In this document: positions 60,762 to 64,000 of the stretch, piece by piece
Numbering within the stretch: position 1 is the stretch's first letter
Layout: the number at the start of each line of letters is the position of its first letter
Source of the DNA: Alphaproteobacteria bacterium
GTDB lineage: Bacteria; Pseudomonadota; Alphaproteobacteria; Rhizobiales; Xanthobacteraceae
Length of the DNA stretch: 64,000 nt
Direction: 5' to 3'
NCBI GenBank assembly: GCA_037200445.1
Contig: JBBCGH010000001.1
Location: 2,480,001 to 2,544,000, forward strand
Translations under genes and position numbers: made by a program
The notes under the pieces: model-generated
Seen by the model: the letters and a program-made list of their open reading frames with translations, nothing else
Told to the model about the DNA's origin: nothing
Database searches by the model: none

Positions 60762-63185
60762 ATGTTTGCTGCCTGGTCGTTATTCTGGTCTTCGTTTGTG
60801 GCTGTTTTGATTTGGCTTTGGCACTGGTTCCGTGTGCTCTGGGTGTGCCGCGTTGCCACCCTTGCTTCGATCGGCGGTGGATTGTTCATCGTCTACCTGC
60901 CGCAAACGCTCGACCTGTTTGCCGATACCGGTCTTCGATGGTGGCACTGGTCCGTTTTCCTGTTTCTCGTTTTTTCCTGGGCTTGGATTGTTCACATCAC
61001 GGGGCGCCGCGCCCTTCAATACGATGATTGGCTTTGCGAGGCGCGTCAGACCGATCTCTCAGACGACCGTCGATCGGAATTGCGAGCCAAGTATTACTGT
61101 CCCGCCCTTCTGATTCCACGTGTGCTCGGCATTCTGGTGTTTGTGTTTGTCGGCTACGCGATGTGGACGGCGCGCCGCAATCTCGGAGACGCCGTCGAAG
61201 GATTGCCGCCCGCGCGCGAGGCCGTCAGCGTGCTCGATGCGCTATTGGTCCTGGTCGCGATCATTGCGGTTGGCTACACAATTGCGGTCGTCAGGCGCCG
61301 CAAGGTTGCGGCAAGTCTCGCTGGCAGGGCACTTCCCGATCCTCCGCTGCTGGCCGGCAAGATACCGCTGCTCGCGCTGGTGTTTGAGCCGATCACGCGC
61401 GGGCTGCGCGGGCGCTTGCGTACCTCAACGCGAATACAAATCGCGCTCGCCATCGCCTGGACTTTCATAACGATCATATTCTTCGTGGCCGTCGCCAATC
61501 CGCACGGGGTCGCCGACTGGTTCCCGCGCGTGCTCTTGTTGCCGGTGGTCATTGCCGGCGGCGTCTTGTTGTTCGGGGAGTTCGCCGCTCTGTCGCATCG
61601 CTGGGAAACCCCACTCCTTCTGGTATTCGTGGGGGTGAGCGCCCTGCTCGCGAAGTGGTCCGACCATTATAACGATACCCGCTGGTTCTCTGCATTGCCG
61701 CACTCGCGATCCGCAGCAGTCGGCGAGACGGCCCAGATCACGTTTGCTCAGGCGTTGGAGCGCTGGCGCGCTGCCAACCCATGCGATGGCAATGCCACCC
61801 CCTGTCCCCAACCGTTGATTATCGCTGCTGCGGGCGGCGCCAGCCGGGCCGCGTTCCAGACGGTCAGCGTGCTCGGCGCGATGCTCGATCTCGGTCTGGC
61901 CGAGAAGGCCACCTACGGCAACGTACGGAATCGAATTTTTGCCATTTCCTCGGTGTCGGGCAGTTCCGTCGGCGCGACGGTCATGCGCGCTGCTCTCACG
62001 GACGCGCTCGAAGCAGGAAATCCGGACATGCCGCCCTGCAAACAAAGTTCAAACGCCGCATGGTGGGGTGCGACCAAGGGCGCTGATGCCTCAGGCGTCA
62101 CACGAAAATTCGATCCCACCAAATCATGGCTCGACTGTCTGCAGCAATTGACGGCCGGCGACTATCTCTCGCCGGTAACAGTCGGGCTTGCTTATCGCGA
62201 CAACTTCCCGCTCGGGAAGTTGTGGGCTGATCGCGCCGTTCTGCTCGAGGAGGGCTTCGAGCGGCGTTACTACAACGTCACGAACAAGGGCGCGAAGGCG
62301 TGTGACGCGACGACGGCGAACGGAATGTGCCGCCGCTTCGGATACCATCCTGATCCGCGAACGGCGGGCGCATGGATTCCGCTGCTTTTCATCAATGGAA
62401 CATCGGTCTCCACGGGCCGCCGCATTCTCACGAGCGACGTCAGTGCCGGCGATCTCGGAGACGGCAAGGCACCGCTGGTCAAGCTGGCCTATGACATCGG
62501 CGAGTTGCGCAACTCGCGCCGCAAGGACGGCAAAGCGGACGATCCGAGTGAAGGTGCCGGCAATCTGCTTTTATCGACTGCGGCGACGATGAGCTGCCGA
62601 TTTCCCGTGATCTCGCCCCACGGAACGATTCGCGACCGCAAAGGAGAGATGATCGATCGCATTGTTGACGGCGGATATTACGAGAATGATGGCCTTGCAA
62701 CGGCGACGGATATCGTCAACGCGCTCAAGAAGGCAGGACTTAAACCCATCATCGTGCGGATCGGCAACGAGCCTGAGCACGAGATCAGTGCGGATCGTGA
62801 CCTTGGCAGGCCCGGTCCGAAGCTTCCCGACGCCAGCGAGAGCGCGCTCTTCGACGTGTATCTTTCAATCGTGCGCGGTCTCCTGGCCACGCGCTCGGGT
62901 CACGAAGATGCGCTGGCGGAAATTGCAACCAATAGCCTCGATGGTCCGGACCGGATGATCGCGATCGGTGTGAGGCCGGTCGCCTACGATGCGCGCGAGC
63001 CGGGTCCGTTCTGCCGGCAGAAGATCGGCACCAAGGCCACCATGAAAATCGTGTCGATGAGCTGGTGGATGTCGCAGCCGGTGCAGGCCTATCTCGATGC
63101 GCAGCTCTGCGTGCCGGAGAATTGGCAGAAGCTCGCATGCGCGTTGCGACTGGATGGGAGGTGCGAGGCAGCCAGGCGAAATTGA
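60762..63185 (+). CDS. Large membrane protein with C-terminal patatin-like domain
   Basis: The 807-residue product has about eight N-terminal hydrophobic segments over the first ~320 residues (FVAVLIWLWHWFRVLWVCRV; LLPVVIAGGVLLFGEFAAL). A patatin-like domain follows: IIAAAGGASRAAFQTVSVLG for the oxyanion loop, AISSVSGSSVGATVMRAA for the nucleophile and IVDGGYYENDGLA for the catalytic Asp. It probably acts on lipids at the membrane. GGGGGAAACG precedes the ATG at 60762. The soluble patatin at 45.7 kb is a different type. Confidence 0.85.
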   Translation: MFAAWSLFWSSFVAVLIWLWHWFRVLWVCRVATLASIGGGLFIVYLPQTLDLFADTGLRWWHWSVFLFLVFSWAWIVHITGRRALQYDDWLCEARQTDLSDDRRSELRAKYYCPALLIPRVLGILVFVFVGYAMWTARRNLGDAVEGLPPAREAVSVLDALLVLVAIIAVGYTIAVVRRRKVAASLAGRALPDPPLLAGKIPLLALVFEPITRGLRGRLRTSTRIQIALAIAWTFITIIFFVAVANPHGVADWFPRVLLLPVVIAGGVLLFGEFAALSHRWETPLLLVFVGVSALLAKWSDHYNDTRWFSALPHSRSAAVGETAQITFAQALERWRAANPCDGNATPCPQPLIIAAAGGASRAAFQTVSVLGAMLDLGLAEKATYGNVRNRIFAISSVSGSSVGATVMRAALTDALEAGNPDMPPCKQSSNAAWWGATKGADASGVTRKFDPTKSWLDCLQQLTAGDYLSPVTVGLAYRDNFPLGKLWADRAVLLEEGFERRYYNVTNKGAKACDATTANGMCRRFGYHPDPRTAGAWIPLLFINGTSVSTGRRILTSDVSAGDLGDGKAPLVKLAYDIGELRNSRRKDGKADDPSEGAGNLLLSTAATMSCRFPVISPHGTIRDRKGEMIDRIVDGGYYENDGLATATDIVNALKKAGLKPIIVRIGNEPEHEISADRDLGRPGPKLPDASESALFDVYLSIVRGLLATRSGHEDALAEIATNSLDGPDRMIAIGVRPVAYDAREPGPFCRQKIGTKATMKIVSMSWWMSQPVQAYLDAQLCVPENWQKLACALRLDGRCEAARRN

Positions 63186-63411
63186 GTCAAAGAGGCTCTC
63201 CCCACTCTCAGATCCATCCTTAATTCTCTCCCGCAGCACTGCCCGCTCTCCCGCGCTGCTTTCCTGAGGCGGTGGGGGCGGGCGGGCTGGAGCGGTTCGG
63301 GACGGGCCTCGCAAGCCTGTCCAAATACAAACAACAACCGGGCGGCGGGGCTTTGGCTGATCACTCATTATCGGAGGTTGCAGGGGTCGCGGTGCTGCGC
63401 GAGATTTGGCC
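63186..63411. other. Intergenic gap, no feature recognised
   Basis: About 226 bases lie between the patatin-domain gene and the next gene. It includes a G-rich stretch (GGCGGTGGGGGCGGGCGGGC near 63270), but no clear terminator or promoter motif stands out. Confidence 0.5.
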
Positions 63412-64000
63412 ATGACAGCGACGAACGCAGTCCGGTTCGCCATTGCCGCCATGGTCGTATTCGCCACTCTGGCGCCGGCCCGGGCCGAGCCTGCGCTGGA
63501 GCCAGCCAGACAGACGCCCGCGCCCGATCTGCGCACGATTCCCCCGATGGTTTTCGTTGTCGCGAAAGGCGAGAGCGATGCCTGCGGGCCCGGATGCAGC
63601 GAGTGGATCGCGGCGGACGGCGCCATCGACGCTGGCACGCCGCAGCGCCTGCGTGCGCTGCTCGCGAAACTCCAAAGGTCCGGCAAGCGCACGCTTCCGA
63701 TCTATTTCTATTCGCCCGGCGGCAATGTCGATGCGTCGCTCGCGCTGGGCCGCCTCATGCGCGCGCACAAGATGAAGGCCGCCCTCGGCCGCACCGTTCC
63801 GCAGGGCTGCGATGCCACTGCGACCCGCGACAAGGCCTGCGACGCGCTTCTCCGCTCCGGCCGCGAGCTGACAGCGGAGCTGCGCACCAACCGCGCGGTA
63901 TGCGTTTCGGCCTGCGTCTATGCGTTCATCGGCGCCGCCGAACGCGAGGTGACACCCGGCGCAAGCCTCAGCGTCCACAGCATGCAGATCACGCGCACCA
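63412..64000 (+). CDS. Secreted ClpP-like protein (3' partial)
   Basis: The frame from the ATG at 63412 is open to the end of the window, so the C-terminus is missing. A signal peptide (RFAIAAMVVFATLAPARA) is followed by MVFVVAKGESDACGPGCSEW, a beta strand LPIYFYSPGGNVDASLALGR and AVCVSACVYAFIGAAEREV, the pattern of periplasmic ClpP/crotonase-like proteins. The Ser in VCVSACVYAF sits where ClpP has its nucleophile. There are several cysteines, fitting periplasmic disulfides. Function is unknown. Confidence 0.72.
   Translation, partial: MTATNAVRFAIAAMVVFATLAPARAEPALEPARQTPAPDLRTIPPMVFVVAKGESDACGPGCSEWIAADGAIDAGTPQRLRALLAKLQRSGKRTLPIYFYSPGGNVDASLALGRLMRAHKMKAALGRTVPQGCDATATRDKACDALLRSGRELTAELRTNRAVCVSACVYAFIGAAEREVTPGASLSVHSMQITRT

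Overview
The window looks like chromosomal DNA from an alphaproteobacterium of the Hyphomicrobiales, in the Bradyrhizobium / Rhodopseudomonas / Xanthobacteraceae neighbourhood. The basis is high GC with strong GC third positions, several families typical of that order (DUF3126, PHA-granule region protein, bacterial transglutaminase-like cysteine peptidase, PAS_5, YadA-type adhesin) and several kinds of palindromic intergenic repeat common in these genomes. This is family recognition by eye; no search was run. The window holds about 66 protein genes or gene remnants and one tRNA. I see no rRNA, CRISPR array, recognisable insertion sequence or phage gene.

Layout. 1-7.2 kb: an alpha/beta-hydrolase-OsmC fusion (cut by the window edge) coupled to a ferredoxin-reductase-type flavoprotein, then RidA-like, PNPOx-like, intradiol dioxygenase, Gpt-like phosphoribosyltransferase, enol-lactonase (PcaD-like) and cupin genes. 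7.46-10.35 kb: tRNA-Leu(UAA), followed by a small accessory segment bounded by an imperfect 27-bp copy of the tRNA 3' end. It carries a lipoprotein, two small secreted proteins and a RibD-like reductase, with no integrase. 10.5-13.3 kb: an unknown 123-aa protein, a B12-binding radical SAM enzyme of unassigned subfamily and a PHA-associated protein. 13.3-23.2 kb: a 2-oxoacid locus (TPP enzyme plus partner on the minus strand; E1 alpha, E1 beta and a DctP / fused DctQM TRAP transporter on the plus strand), then a solute-binding protein and small membrane or proline-rich proteins. 23.2-26.2 kb: copper module (CopA-type ATPase, CsoR, DUF488) with a clear CsoR-like operator. 26.2-27.0 kb: three tandem paralogous small secreted proteins. 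27.1-31 kb: acyl-CoA dehydrogenase, MetE-like protein, flavin monooxygenase, zf-CHCC protein.

31-38.6 kb: a membrane-anchored hydrolase and a second alpha/beta hydrolase, each broken by one extra base in a homopolymer, plus small unknowns, another hydrolase and cysE. 38.7-48.2 kb: mostly housekeeping or envelope genes (DUF3126 with a duplicated domain, gamma carbonic anhydrase, transglutaminase-like peptidase, PilZ, PAS_5, rhomboid, CBS, patatin, flavin reductase, nitroreductase) and a candidate small RNA with a strong terminator. 48.2-53.4 kb: a secreted protein and a translationally coupled otsB / GH15 / otsA trehalose cluster. 53.4-58.2 kb: two YadA-type proteins, a short head-only one and a full trimeric autotransporter. 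58.5-64 kb: thrS, a large membrane protein with a patatin-like C-terminal domain, and a ClpP-like secreted protein cut by the window end.

I do not see a single system that is clearly new. The strongest leads are the tRNA-bounded mini-island with its 5'-segment duplication, the B12-radical SAM protein with a long unassigned C-terminus, the triplicated CYTDEGYGRY secreted family, the paired YadA proteins, the candidate small RNA near 44.0 kb, and palindromic repeats that supply stop codons of neighbouring genes.
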